64,000 nucleotides of DNA from the NCBI RefSeq assembly GCF_036227565.1, contig NZ_CP109460.1, positions 744,001 to 808,000 on the forward strand, read 5' to 3'. Positions 31,313 through 41,452 of this stretch are shown piece by piece. The notes beneath the pieces were generated by a model. The model was not told where the DNA came from and made no database searches. It was given only the letters and a program-made list of their open reading frames with translations. Positions within the stretch are counted from its first letter, which is position 1; every line of letters begins with the position of its first letter. Both the position numbers and the translations under genes were made by a program. The stretch is from Streptomyces sp. NBC_01454 (GTDB lineage Bacteria > Actinomycetota > Actinomycetes > Streptomycetales > Streptomycetaceae).

Positions 31313-32445
31313 CGGCCGTCCTCCCCCGCGACGGAGTCATAGCCGGCGAATCCGCTCGGGTCGTGCCGGCCGAAGCTGCCGTGCTCGAAGATGCCGTGCC
31401 CGGTCCGGCCGTCCAGGGTGAAGCGGGCGGCATGGTCGGTGACGCCGTAGGCGGCGAGCGGGTGGGCCGCCGGGTCGGAGAGGTCGAAGCTGCGGCGGTC
31501 GGTCCAGCCGTGGCCGCGCCAGGTGCCGTGCTGCCAGTCGTCGGCGGGGGGATAGCCGGCGCCCACGGCCAGGGGCGAGGAGGTGAGGATCTCGGCGGTG
31601 AGGTCGAGGGGCGTGCGGCCGGGTCCGGTGAGGTGGAGGACGGCACGTTCGGGGTGTCGGGTGCCGGGGCGGTAGGTGATGTCGCTGTGCGGCCAGCCGA
31701 GTTGGACGTCACGGGCGCCGTCGCGGCGGACCGAGACGGCCTCGTTCAGGGTGCGGTGGCCGTCGGCGTCCTCCTGGACGATGACCATCACGAAGCGGTC
31801 GTCGAAGCGCACCGGGCACCAGAGCCAGTGGAAGCCCTCGGGCCGCAGCTCCTCGGCGGCCCGCCCGCCGTCCTCGCCCGGTATCGGGCGGACGCCCCAG
31901 CTGCGGTCACGGGTGCCGGTCCACTCCCCCGCCGTGACGGCGAGCTCCTGCCCCGCGACGCGGATGCGCCCGGTGCAGGTGCCCGCCTGGACGAATCGCC
32001 GGCCTTCGAGCATCAGCCGGTCTCCGCGGTACTGGGTGTGGTGCGGCTCCCAGGTGGCCGGGAACGCCGCGTGCCAGGTCAGGTCGTACGTCAGGCCGTC
32101 CGGGTCGTCGGGGTCCGCGGCGCAGGTCAGCCGCAGTCGGGTGAGCGGCTCCTCGACGGTAATGGTGAGCGGGCCGACGGTAAGGGCCAGGCGGTCGTCG
32201 GTGAGCGCGTCGGAGGCCCGTACGACGTGCAGCCGGTCACCGAGGCGGAGGGTGGCGTAGGCGTCGATGACGCCGGTGTTGGGGTAGACCCCGAGGCCGG
32301 CGATCAGCAGGGCGCGGCCGAAGTGGTCCATGACGTGGAAGATGCAGCGGTCGTAGGCGTTGCGGTCGCCGGTGGCGACATGCCGCATGGACAGCGGGAC
32401 CTGGTGGATCGGGTACTCGTCGAGCGCGATCGGGCGGTCGGGCAC
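31309..32445 (-). CDS. Beta-rich conserved protein next to APH/ACAD genes (378 aa)
   Basis: A 378-residue protein dominated by beta-strands with repeated Trp/Gly turns (FHWLWCPVRFDDRFVMVIVQED; WRGHGWTDRRSFDLSD). It recalls lipocalin/AttH-like two-barrel proteins that bind hydrophobic ligands, but I cannot name the family. The GTG at 32445 is fixed by AGGAGG 5 nt upstream. It overlaps the kinase gene by 4 nt, so it probably belongs to the same pathway, perhaps binding or converting the acyl substrate (inferred). Confidence 0.7.
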   Translation of the reverse strand: MPDRPIALDEYPIHQVPLSMRHVATGDRNAYDRCIFHVMDHFGRALLIAGLGVYPNTGVIDAYATLRLGDRLHVVRASDALTDDRLALTVGPLTITVEEPLTRLRLTCAADPDDPDGLTYDLTWHAAFPATWEPHHTQYRGDRLMLEGRRFVQAGTCTGRIRVAGQELAVTAGEWTGTRDRSWGVRPIPGEDGGRAAEELRPEGFHWLWCPVRFDDRFVMVIVQEDADGHRTLNEAVSVRRDGARDVQLGWPHSDITYRPGTRHPERAVLHLTGPGRTPLDLTAEILTSSPLAVGAGYPPADDWQHGTWRGHGWTDRRSFDLSDPAAHPLAAYGVTDHAARFTLDGRTGHGIFEHGSFGRHDPSGFAGYDSVAGEDGR

Positions 32446-32691
32446 GGTCTCCTCCTGGGCGGGCGCGGTCGGCGGGGTGCGCCGCAGGAGAGGCGAAAGG
32501 CAGCCCACACGGCGGGAATTGACGGTACGTCAGCTTCCGTCGGACGGCCAGGCCCGGACGCGGGAGGGGCGGGGCGCCGGACGTGCGCACGGTCCGCCGC
32601 TGCCTGGCGCGGTCGCGGGGTGGGGAGCAGTGGAACAGGCCGCGGCGGAGCGGGCCGAGGGCGTCGCCCCGGTCCGCTCCGCCGCCGGCGC

Positions 32692-33864
32692 TCAGCGCGT
32701 TTCGGGGCCCGCGAGATGGCGGGCGATGACCATCCGCTGGATCTGATTGGTGCCCTCGACGATCTGCAGGACCTTGGCCTCGCGCATATAGCGCTCGGCC
32801 GGGAAGTCGAGGGTGTAGCCGTAGCCGCCGAGCAGCTGGACGGCATCGGTGGTCACCCGCATCGCGGTGTCCGTGCAGAACAGCTTGGCCATCGCCGCTT
32901 CCTTGGAGAACGGCAGACCGGCGTCGCGCAGCCGGGCGGCGGTGAGGTAGAGCGCGCGGCCGGCCTCGATCTGGGTGGCCATGTCGGCGAGCATGAACCG
33001 CAGGCCCTGGAAGTCGAGGATCGGGCGGCCGAATTGCTGCCGTTCGGCGGTGTAGGCGAGCGCCTCGTCCAGCGCCGCCTGGGCGACGCCGATGGCACAG
33101 GCCGCAATACCCAGGCGCCCGGAATCCAGGGCGGACAGCGCGATGGCGAATCCCTGGCCCTCGTCCCCGAGGCGGCGGGCGTCGGGGACGCGGACGGCGT
33201 CGAAGTGCAGCTGGGCCGTCGGGGAGCCCTTCATGCCCATCTTGCGCTCGGGGGTGGCGGCACTCAGGCCCTCGGCGTCGCCGGGGACCAGGAAGGCGGT
33301 GATGCCGTGGGCACCGCTGCCGCCGGTGCGGGCCAGGACGGTGTAGAAGTCGGCCACGCCGCCGTGGGTGGTCCAGGCCTTGGTGCCCTCCAGCGTCCAG
33401 TCGTCCCCGTCACGGGTGGCCCGGGTGGTCAGGGACGCGGCATCGGAGCCCGAGGAGGGCTCGGAGAGGCAGTACGCGCCGAGGAGGCCGCCGCCGAGCA
33501 TGTCCGGAAGGTGTTCGGCGCGCTGCTCCTTGGTGCCGAAGCCGGCGAGCGCATGGCAGGCGAGGGTGTGGACGCTGACGCCGAGGCCGACGGTGAGCCG
33601 GGCGGCGGCGAGTTCCTCCACGACCTGGAGGTAGACCTCGTAGGGTTGGCCACCGCCGCCGAATTCCTCGTCGTAGGGCAGCGAGAGCAGACCGGATCGG
33701 GACAGCAGGGTGAAGGTCTCGCGCGGGAAGCGCCCGGCGTCCTCTTCCTCGCCCGCCGTGGGCCTGATCTCGCGCTCGGCGAGCTCGCGTACGAGTGTCA
33801 GCAGATCGCGGGCTTCCTCCGTGGGCAACCTGCGGTCCACCGGCTGGGGGCCGTACTCGGTCAT
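32692..33864 (-). CDS. Acyl-CoA dehydrogenase
   Basis: A 390-residue FAD-dependent acyl-CoA dehydrogenase. Signature 1 is GAYCLSEPSSGSDAASL and the FAD contacts include WTLEGTKAWTTHGG. RQQFGRPILDFQGLRFMLADM and QLLGGYGYTLDFPAERYMREAKV are present. IVEGTNQIQR carries the catalytic Glu370. It oxidises acyl-CoA to enoyl-CoA, passing electrons to ETF. It lies upstream of the kinase pair on the same strand across a 246-bp gap, so it may be co-regulated rather than strictly co-transcribed. Confidence 0.95.
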   Translation of the reverse strand: MTEYGPQPVDRRLPTEEARDLLTLVRELAEREIRPTAGEEEDAGRFPRETFTLLSRSGLLSLPYDEEFGGGGQPYEVYLQVVEELAAARLTVGLGVSVHTLACHALAGFGTKEQRAEHLPDMLGGGLLGAYCLSEPSSGSDAASLTTRATRDGDDWTLEGTKAWTTHGGVADFYTVLARTGGSGAHGITAFLVPGDAEGLSAATPERKMGMKGSPTAQLHFDAVRVPDARRLGDEGQGFAIALSALDSGRLGIAACAIGVAQAALDEALAYTAERQQFGRPILDFQGLRFMLADMATQIEAGRALYLTAARLRDAGLPFSKEAAMAKLFCTDTAMRVTTDAVQLLGGYGYTLDFPAERYMREAKVLQIVEGTNQIQRMVIARHLAGPETR

Positions 33865-34210
33865 GGCGGCGCTCTCCTCCCTGTCGGGCGCTGCGGCGAC
33901 ACGCGCGCGGGGTGGGCGGCGGCGCCGGTTTCCATCATGCCTGTCCGGTGATCGCTTTCCGGGTCTCGGAAGGCGATGACCTGCGACGGTGGCGCTAGGA
34001 GTATGCCCGATCGGAGGCTCCGCGTCACGGGTTGATCATCACGGGCCGTGGAGATCAGGTCCCGGTCCCCGTCGTCCGGGAAATTGGTCCGAACCATTGA
34101 CGCAGTGGTCTAGTCCTTCTACCTTCTGCTGCAACGTTCAACGCGTTCATGCCAATTCGGAACGCAGGTCAGGTCAGGCACCATCCCTCGCCCCCTCGAG
34201 GAGACACGAC
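33865..34210. other. Divergent promoter region, ACAD / chitinase
   Basis: 346 bp between divergent genes. It includes the chitinase promoter (separate entry). A second GGTC-containing stretch occurs near 34050. No gene seen. Confidence 0.6.
34085..34125 (+). promoter_or_regulatory. Chitinase promoter with DasR-type direct repeats
   Basis: Two 12-bp repeats, TGGTCCGAACCA (34085-34096) and TGGTCTAGTCCT (34106-34117), start 21 bp apart and match the TGGTCTAGACCT repeats of Streptomyces chitinase promoters. The second resembles a DasR site (ACTGGTCTAGACCAGT). They flank a -35 TTGACG (34097-34102), with -10 TACCTT (34120-34125) at 17-bp spacing. This predicts repression by DasR relieved by GlcN-6-P. 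Confidence 0.75.
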
Positions 34211-35491
<1,281 letters not shown>

Positions 35492-35682
35492 CGCGGGGAC
35501 GCCGCGGGCCGGGCGGGAGGCAGCTTCTCCCGCCCGTTCGCCGTGGGCACCGTCTCCCGCTCGTTGGCAATCACCCGACAGGGCGGCGCGGAAGCGCGTC
35601 GTGCGCCCCCGCGGGGTTTACGGCTCCGTCCCGTACGAGCACCATCGCCCCAAGGGCAGGAGCCGTATCGAAGAGGTGTCAC

Positions 35683-37008
35683 GTGGTCAACCCCTGGCTG
35701 GCGATGGAAGCCGGTGCCGACCCGGTGGAGCGCACCCGCACGGTGCGCCGGGCCCATGCGGCTTTCCTGGCCGACGGGACCGTCGCACCACCGGTACGCC
35801 AAGTGGTCGCCGACTCCTGGCGCCGCTCGGCCGACGCCCGGGCCGCGGCGGACGGCGCCGCGCCCATCGAGCTGGACGAGTCCGCTCTGGGCGCCTACCG
35901 GGACGGGCATCCGCTCGCCCGTGCCATGCCCGTCTTCCGCGAGCTGCTGGGCAGTTTCGCGCAGGACGGCGCCCATCTGCTGGCCGTCTGCGATCCGCAG
36001 GGACGGCTGTTGTGGGTGGAGGGACACCGCGGGGTGCGGCGCAGCGCCGAGCGGATGAACTTCGTCGTCGGCGCCCGCTGGGACGAGCGGCACGCCGGCA
36101 CCAACGCGCCGGGCACCGCCCTCGCCGCCGATCACGCGGTACAGATCTTCGCCGCCGAGCACTACAACCGGCAGGTGCAGCGCTGGACCTGTGCCGCCGC
36201 CCCGCTGCACGATCCGCGCACCGGGCGGCTGCTGGGCGCCGTGGACATCACCGGCGGCGACCATCTGGCGAGCCCGCACAGCCTGGCCCTGGTGCAGGCC
36301 ACCGCCCGCGCCGCGGAGGCCCATCTCGCTGCGGGCGTCCCGGAGTGGGGCGTGTCTCTGTCGGCGCTCGGCCGGGACGAGGCGCTGCTGGTCGTCGACG
36401 GCGAGCGGTGGCGGCTCGGCCGGCGGCACAGCGAGATCATGGTGCTGCTGGCCGGGCACCCCGAGGGGCTCACGGGTGATCAGCTCTCGGTGCTGCTGTA
36501 CGGCGAGCGCGAGCGGCGCCCGGTGACGCTGCGGGCCGAGCTGTCCCGGCTGCGGCAGCTCGTCGGCACTCTGCTCCATTCTCGTCCGTACCGGCTCAGC
36601 CGGCCCGTCGAGACCGATGTGCGCACGGTCGAGGAGGCGCTGGCGGCCGGTGATGTGCACTCCGCGCTGGCCGCCTACCGCGGTCCGCTGCTGCCACTGT
36701 CGGAGGCGCCGGGCGTCCAGCGGCTGCGCGGTGCACTGGAGGACCGGACACGGTGTGCGCTGCTCGGCGCGCACGACCCCGGTCTGCTCCGCGAATGGTC
36801 GCGCACCCCCTGGGGCGAGGACGACCTGGTGATCTGGGAGGCCCTGGTGGACGCCCTGCCGGAGCGCTCGCCCGCCCGCACCGCGCCGATGGCCACCGCC
36901 GACCGGCTGCGCGCCGCCTACGGCCTGACGGGCGCCTCCCGGGCCGGTACGGCGCCCACCCCCGGCCCCTCGCGCGTCGCAACCTTCGCGCAACCTCCGC
37001 GGCCCTAG
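35683..37008 (+). CDS. GAF-domain transcriptional regulator
   Basis: A 441-residue regulator. The N-terminal helical segment ([12 protein letters not shown]... VVADSWRRS) is followed by a GAF domain (about 75-225: [43 protein letters not shown]). This is typical of acetoin/aldehyde-catabolism activators (AcoR/AdhR type). A C-terminal winged-helix-like region comes next ([27 protein letters not shown]). It lacks the sigma-54 AAA+ domain. The GTG start has GAGG upstream. The aldehyde dehydrogenase gene lies 67 bp downstream in the same direction, its likely target. Confidence 0.82.
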   Translation: MVNPWLAMEAGADPVERTRTVRRAHAAFLADGTVAPPVRQVVADSWRRSADARAAADGAAPIELDESALGAYRDGHPLARAMPVFRELLGSFAQDGAHLLAVCDPQGRLLWVEGHRGVRRSAERMNFVVGARWDERHAGTNAPGTALAADHAVQIFAAEHYNRQVQRWTCAAAPLHDPRTGRLLGAVDITGGDHLASPHSLALVQATARAAEAHLAAGVPEWGVSLSALGRDEALLVVDGERWRLGRRHSEIMVLLAGHPEGLTGDQLSVLLYGERERRPVTLRAELSRLRQLVGTLLHSRPYRLSRPVETDVRTVEEALAAGDVHSALAAYRGPLLPLSEAPGVQRLRGALEDRTRCALLGAHDPGLLREWSRTPWGEDDLVIWEALVDALPERSPARTAPMATADRLRAAYGLTGASRAGTAPTPGPSRVATFAQPPRP

Positions 37009-37075
37009 CCTGCGCGCATCGCCCGTCGCACGGGAGTGGCGGGCACCGCGCCGAGAGCGATTGGGAGGCCGCCCC

Positions 37076-38599
37076 ATGGCCCGTTACGCCAGCCCGGGTT
37101 CCGCCGACGCCGTCATGAGCTATCTGCCCCGCTACGACCACTGGATCGGCGGCGAGTACGTCGCGCCGGCGCTGGGCCGGTACTTCGAGAATCCGACGCC
37201 GGTCAACGGACAGCCGTTCACCGAGGTCGCGCGGGGCACGGCCGAGGACGTCGAGCGCGCCCTCGACGCCGCCCACGCGGCCGCGCCCGGCTGGGGCCGC
37301 ACCCCCGCCGCCGAGCGCGCCGCCGTCCTCAACAAGATCGCCGACCGGATGGAGCAGAATCTGGAGAAGCTGGCGGTCGCGGAGAGCTGGGAGAACGGCA
37401 AGCCCGTACGGGAGACCCTGGCGGCCGACATCCCGCTCGCCATCGACCACTTCCGCTACTTCGCGGGGGCGATCCGTGCCCAGGAGGGCTCCCTGTCGGA
37501 GATCGACGAGGACACCGTCGCCTACCACTTCCACGAGCCGCTCGGGGTGGTCGCCCAGATCATCCCCTGGAACTTCCCGATCCTGATGGCGACCTGGAAG
37601 CTCGCCCCGGCGCTGGCCGCCGGCAACGCCGTGGTCCTCAAACCGGCCGAACAGACCCCCGTGTCGGTGCACTTCTGGATGAGCCTGATCGCCGATCTGC
37701 TGCCGCCGGGCGTGATCAACATCGTCAACGGCTTCGGCGCGGAGGCCGGAAAGCCGCTGGCCTCCAGCCCCCGGGTCGCCAAGGTCGCGTTCACCGGCGA
37801 GACCACCACCGGCCGTCTGATCATGCAGTACGCGTCCGAGCATCTGCGGCCGGTGACCCTCGAACTGGGCGGCAAGAGCCCCAACATCTTCTTCGACGAC
37901 GTCTCGTCGATGGCGGACGACTTCCAGGACAAGGCACTGGAGGGCTTCACCATGTTCGCCCTCAACCAGGGCGAGGTGTGCACCTGCCCGTCGCGGGCAC
38001 TGATCCAGCGCGGGCACTACGACGACTTCCTGGCGGCCGGGGTGGCCCGTACGGAGAAGATCGTCCAGGGCCACCCCCTGGACACCGACACCATGATCGG
38101 CGCCCAGGCCTCCAACGACCAGCTGGAGAAGATCCTCGCCTACCTGGACATCGGCCAGAAGGAAGGCGCCCGCATCCTCACCGGTGGCTCCCGGGCCGAA
38201 CTGGGCGGCGAGTTGGAGGGCGGCTACTACGTCCGGCCGACCATCTTCGAGGGCAACAACGGCATGCGGGTCTTCCAGGAGGAGATCTTCGGCCCGGTGG
38301 TCGCCGTGGCACCGTTCTCCGACTTCGACGACGCCATCGGCATCGCCAACGACACCCTGTACGGCCTGGGCGCGGGCGTCTGGACCCGCGACGGCTCCAC
38401 CGCCTACCGCGCCGGCCGCGCCATCCAGGCCGGCCGCGTATGGACCAACTGCTACCACGCCTACCCCGCCCATGCGGCATTCGGCGGCTACAAGCAGTCC
38501 GGAATCGGCAGGGAAACCCACAAGATGATGCTGGATCATTACCAGCAGACGAAGAACCTGCTGGTGAGCTACTCGGCAAAGAAGCTGGGGTTCTTCTAG
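37076..38599 (+). CDS. Aldehyde dehydrogenase, AldB/ExaC-like
   Basis: A 507-residue NAD(P)-dependent aldehyde dehydrogenase. It shows [21 protein letters not shown] (cofactor site), the catalytic Glu in [13 protein letters not shown] and the catalytic Cys in [15 protein letters not shown]. The C-terminal [20 protein letters not shown] is also present. Best fit is the acetaldehyde dehydrogenase group (E. coli AldB, Pseudomonas ExaC). GGGAGG precedes the ATG at 37076. Probably induced by the upstream GAF regulator. A terminator hairpin follows. Confidence 0.94.
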   Translation: MARYASPGSADAVMSYLPRYDHWIGGEYVAPALGRYFENPTPVNGQPFTEVARGTAEDVERALDAAHAAAPGWGRTPAAERAAVLNKIADRMEQNLEKLAVAESWENGKPVRETLAADIPLAIDHFRYFAGAIRAQEGSLSEIDEDTVAYHFHEPLGVVAQIIPWNFPILMATWKLAPALAAGNAVVLKPAEQTPVSVHFWMSLIADLLPPGVINIVNGFGAEAGKPLASSPRVAKVAFTGETTTGRLIMQYASEHLRPVTLELGGKSPNIFFDDVSSMADDFQDKALEGFTMFALNQGEVCTCPSRALIQRGHYDDFLAAGVARTEKIVQGHPLDTDTMIGAQASNDQLEKILAYLDIGQKEGARILTGGSRAELGGELEGGYYVRPTIFEGNNGMRVFQEEIFGPVVAVAPFSDFDDAIGIANDTLYGLGAGVWTRDGSTAYRAGRAIQAGRVWTNCYHAYPAHAAFGGYKQSGIGRETHKMMLDHYQQTKNLLVSYSAKKLGFF

Positions 38600-38611
38600 G
38601 GCTCAAGAAAG

Positions 38612-38645
38612 GGCGCCTGACCTGGACTTCTACCCGTCAGGCGCC
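38612..38645 (+). terminator. Terminator after aldehyde dehydrogenase
   Basis: Ten-bp arms GGCGCCTGAC / GTCAGGCGCC with a 14-nt loop, flanked by AA and TT, 12 nt after the stop. Confidence 0.85.
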
Positions 38646-38919
38646 TTCCGTATGGCCCGTTCGGAGCAACGCCCGGTCTGCGTTGTCACTCCCGGATTCT
38701 CCCGCCGGCATCCCGTGACCGACCAGCGTTTCCGGACCGGTCATGGACCACTATCCGGTCTACCCGGCAGATTGCGCCCCCTGACTGACGCGGTCCCACT
38801 CCTGATCGTCGAGGGCATCCGCGCCCTCGTCACCCACCCGGTCCCCGATCCACCACGACCGGGCGTCGGCGCCGGCCGGGCGGATCGGGGTCAGTGGACT
38901 GAGCGACTCGGCCGCCGTA

Positions 38920-40125
38920 TCAACTCACCAGGTTCATCCACGTATTCGAGCCGACCACGCCGTCCGCGGTCAGCCCCCTGGACTTCTGGAAGGCACTCAC
39001 GGCGTCCCGGGTTCCGGCCCCGAACCGGCCGTCCACCGTGACAGCGGCGCCATGGGCCTTCAACTCGTCCTGGACTGCCCGCACGGCCGCTCCGGTGTCG
39101 CCGTGCCGCACGGTGACGATCAAGTGCTGCCAGGTGTTCGGCCCCACGATGCCGTCGGGCGTCAGCCCCTGGGACCTCTGGAACGAGACCACGGCGTCCC
39201 GGGTTCCCGCCCCGAACCGGCCGTCCACCGTGAGGGACGCCCCGTGGGCGCCGAGCAGGTACTGCAAGGTGGTCACCTGCCGGCCTGCTTGCCCCTGCTG
39301 CATCAGAGGCCAGCTGGGAGCCGGCAGCGGAGGCGTGTAGTCACCCAGGGCAAACGTCTTCAGGTCCTTCAGGCTGCCGTTGAAGACGTCCTGATCCCCC
39401 GGGAAGGCACCCGAGGCGGCGGTCTGCCAGACGGTGTAGGTGTTCCAGCCGGCGGGCAGAGGGGTGGGCGTGCCGGACTGGTTGACGATCCACAGCGGGT
39501 CGGTCCTGCCGAACCCCCGGTAGTTCCCGGTGCAGGTCGCCCACCAGCCGGCGGGGGTATAGATCACCGGGTGGCGCCCCGTGCGGGCGTGGTACTCCTT
39601 CACGAACTCCGCGATCCAGCTGGTCATCGCGTGGTGGCTGAGCCCCCAGCAGGTATCACCGTGCCCGTTGGCCTCGAGGTCCAGGGCTCCGGGGAGGGTT
39701 TTGCCGTCGCGCGTCCACTTGCCGCCGTGGGCCAGGAAGTAGTCGGCCTGCGCACGTCCGCCGGAGGCGTCCGGGCGGGCGAAGTGGTAGGCGCCACGGA
39801 TCAGACCGGCACCGGCCGCCCCGTTGTACTGCTGCGAGAAGTAGCTGTTGGTGTAGCTGACCCCTTCGGTCGCCTTCACGTAGGCGAAGGCGGCGCCCTT
39901 GGCGGCCGTCGCTTGCCAATCGACACGGGGGGTGTGGCCGCTCACATCGAGCCCGCGCACCTGGGCCGTGGACCGGGCCGCCTCAGTGGCCGCGGTGGTG
40001 GCCGCGTGGGCCACGCCGTGGACGTCGATGCACAGGGCCGCGAGTCCGGCGGCGAGCACCGCCGCACCGCGGACCCGCCACCCGGCCCTGCCCACCGCGC
40101 CGTTGCGGGCATGGGGATACCTCAT
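38920..40125 (-). CDS. Secreted GH25 lysozyme with two peptidoglycan-binding domains
   Basis: A 401-residue muramidase. A signal peptide (about 1-41, ending GVAHA) is followed by a GH25 domain (about 55-250) with VRGLDVSGHTPRVDW, AYVKATEGVSYTN and ALDLEANGHGDTC (catalytic Asp/Glu). Two PG_binding_1 repeats near 275-335 and 340-401 follow, each with TVDGRFGAGTRDAV.SFQ. It cleaves the MurNAc-GlcNAc bond outside the cell. The repeats are almost identical over 43 bp of DNA. It shares the peptidoglycan-binding theme with genes at 40262 and 45396. Confidence 0.93.
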   Translation of the reverse strand: MRYPHARNGAVGRAGWRVRGAAVLAAGLAALCIDVHGVAHAATTAATEAARSTAQVRGLDVSGHTPRVDWQATAAKGAAFAYVKATEGVSYTNSYFSQQYNGAAGAGLIRGAYHFARPDASGGRAQADYFLAHGGKWTRDGKTLPGALDLEANGHGDTCWGLSHHAMTSWIAEFVKEYHARTGRHPVIYTPAGWWATCTGNYRGFGRTDPLWIVNQSGTPTPLPAGWNTYTVWQTAASGAFPGDQDVFNGSLKDLKTFALGDYTPPLPAPSWPLMQQGQAGRQVTTLQYLLGAHGASLTVDGRFGAGTRDAVVSFQRSQGLTPDGIVGPNTWQHLIVTVRHGDTGAAVRAVQDELKAHGAAVTVDGRFGAGTRDAVSAFQKSRGLTADGVVGSNTWMNLVS

Positions 40126-40164
40126 CGCTGTCTCTCCGTTCTGGTTCCGTGGTCGGTCATGGCC

Positions 40165-40196
40165 GGCGTCGCAGGCCCTCCCGGGCCTGCGACGCC
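40165..40196 (-). terminator. Terminator after CHAP hydrolase gene
   Basis: Fourteen-bp perfect arms (GGCGTCGCAGGCCC / GGGCCTGCGACGCC) with a TCCC loop, 65 nt after the minus-strand stop at 40262. It separates this gene from the GH25 gene. Confidence 0.88.
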
Positions 40197-40261
40197 GTGC
40201 ACCGGCCCCTGCGGCGCTCAAGGCGCCGACAGGGACCGACGGGAGGGCTGGGCGTGATCCG

Positions 40262-41206
40262 CTACGGGCGCACCAGGCCGTAGAAGACGGATCCGGACAG
40301 CGGGTAGCTCTTGTCGTAGACGCCGTGCCGGCCGGGACGGGCGGGGTTGGACGTGTTGCCCGAGATGACGCGCACGGTCCCACCGTTGGCCTGGTCGACG
40401 ACGCCGATGTGGTATCGGTTGTGCGCGCTGCCGAAGATGATGAGGTCTCCGGGCTTCGCGGTACCGAGGCCGCTGGTGCCGACCCACCGGTGGTGCGCGA
40501 CGGCCCAGTCGTAGACGCGGGGCACGTAGGTCATGAAGGGGATGTCGGCACCGGACTGCCGCCAGACCCAGGTGGCGAAGGCCGCACACCACTCGTTGCA
40601 CACGCTGTACGGCTTGCCGGGAACGCACTCATGGGAGTCAGCCGTGACCCCGATCTGGCTCTTGGCGGTCTTCACGATCCTGGCCCGGAGCCCGGTCGTG
40701 GCGTGGCAGCTCTTGACGAACCGCTCGATGCCCATGGCCTTCATCGTCTGCTCTCCGGCGATGCCGTCCGCGGAGAGATGGTGGGCGGCCTGATAGCTCT
40801 TCACCGCGCTGGTCGTGGGCGTCCCGTAGTCGCCGTTGGACGGGGCTCCGGCCTTGGCCTGCACCTGCTTGACCACGGACGTGAGTCCGGCAAGCGTCTG
40901 CGGGCCGATGACGCCGTCGACACCGAGGCACCGGTCGCTCTGGAAGGACTGCGTCGCCGCCTTGGTCTTGGGGCCGCCGACACCGTCCACGTCACCGGCG
41001 TGGTAGGCCAGGCCGTTCAGGTCGCGCTGGGCCAGCTTGATCTGCGACGAGGCGGCGGCCGGCCTGACCGTTGACGAGATGGCCGCTGAAGCCTGGCCCG
41101 GCACGACCGCCAGGGCACCGGCCGCGACCGCGGCCGTCAGCAGACCGACGGCAGTCCGCCGGGAGCGCCACATCGGACGCCGGGTTGCAGGAGCGTTCGT
41201 GAGCAT
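40262..41206 (-). CDS. Secreted CHAP hydrolase with peptidoglycan-binding domains
   Basis: A 314-residue exported protein. The signal peptide (WRSRRTAVGLLTAAVAAGALAVVPGQASA) is followed by two peptidoglycan-binding-1-like repeats (LAQRDLNGLAYHAGDVDGVGGPKT...; GVDGVIGPQTLAGL...; HHLSADGIAGEQTM). A C-terminal CHAP-like amidase/endopeptidase domain has Cys in NEWCAAFATWVWRQSG and His in RYHIGVVD. The ATG at 41206 is set by GAGGAG 7 nt upstream. Its upstream region carries the TTGTCCGG motif block shared with the 45396 gene. Confidence 0.88.
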   Translation of the reverse strand: MLTNAPATRRPMWRSRRTAVGLLTAAVAAGALAVVPGQASAAISSTVRPAAASSQIKLAQRDLNGLAYHAGDVDGVGGPKTKAATQSFQSDRCLGVDGVIGPQTLAGLTSVVKQVQAKAGAPSNGDYGTPTTSAVKSYQAAHHLSADGIAGEQTMKAMGIERFVKSCHATTGLRARIVKTAKSQIGVTADSHECVPGKPYSVCNEWCAAFATWVWRQSGADIPFMTYVPRVYDWAVAHHRWVGTSGLGTAKPGDLIIFGSAHNRYHIGVVDQANGGTVRVISGNTSNPARPGRHGVYDKSYPLSGSVFYGLVRP

Positions 41207-41364
41207 TTCGGAACTCCTCATGTTCAGGGAGAAGAGAAGGTGAGACCCGGGAGGAGCGTGCACACGGCATTCGCCTCGGCCGTACGACCGCTGATTCGCC
41301 CCCGGTCGGCGTCGGCGGCTCCCCCGCGTCCGCCGTCGCCAAGTCGGTTCTACGGCAGGTCACG

Positions 41365-41410
41365 TTGTCCGGTGTCGGCGAAGAGGCTCCGGACAACCGG
41401 CTCCGGACAA
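41365..41410. promoter_or_regulatory. TTGTCCGG motif block A
   Basis: TTGTCCGG at 41365 and CCGGACAA at 41389 and 41403 (start spacings 24 and 14). It lies in the divergent gap between the CHAP hydrolase gene (start 41206) and the STAND gene (start 41453). The reverse complement of this 46-bp block matches block B (45240-45285) at 37 of 46 positions. Probable binding site of a shared regulator. Confidence 0.75.
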
Positions 41411-41452
41411 TAAGCTCGCCGCGACACCTCAGGGATGCGGGGGGCAGTACAA

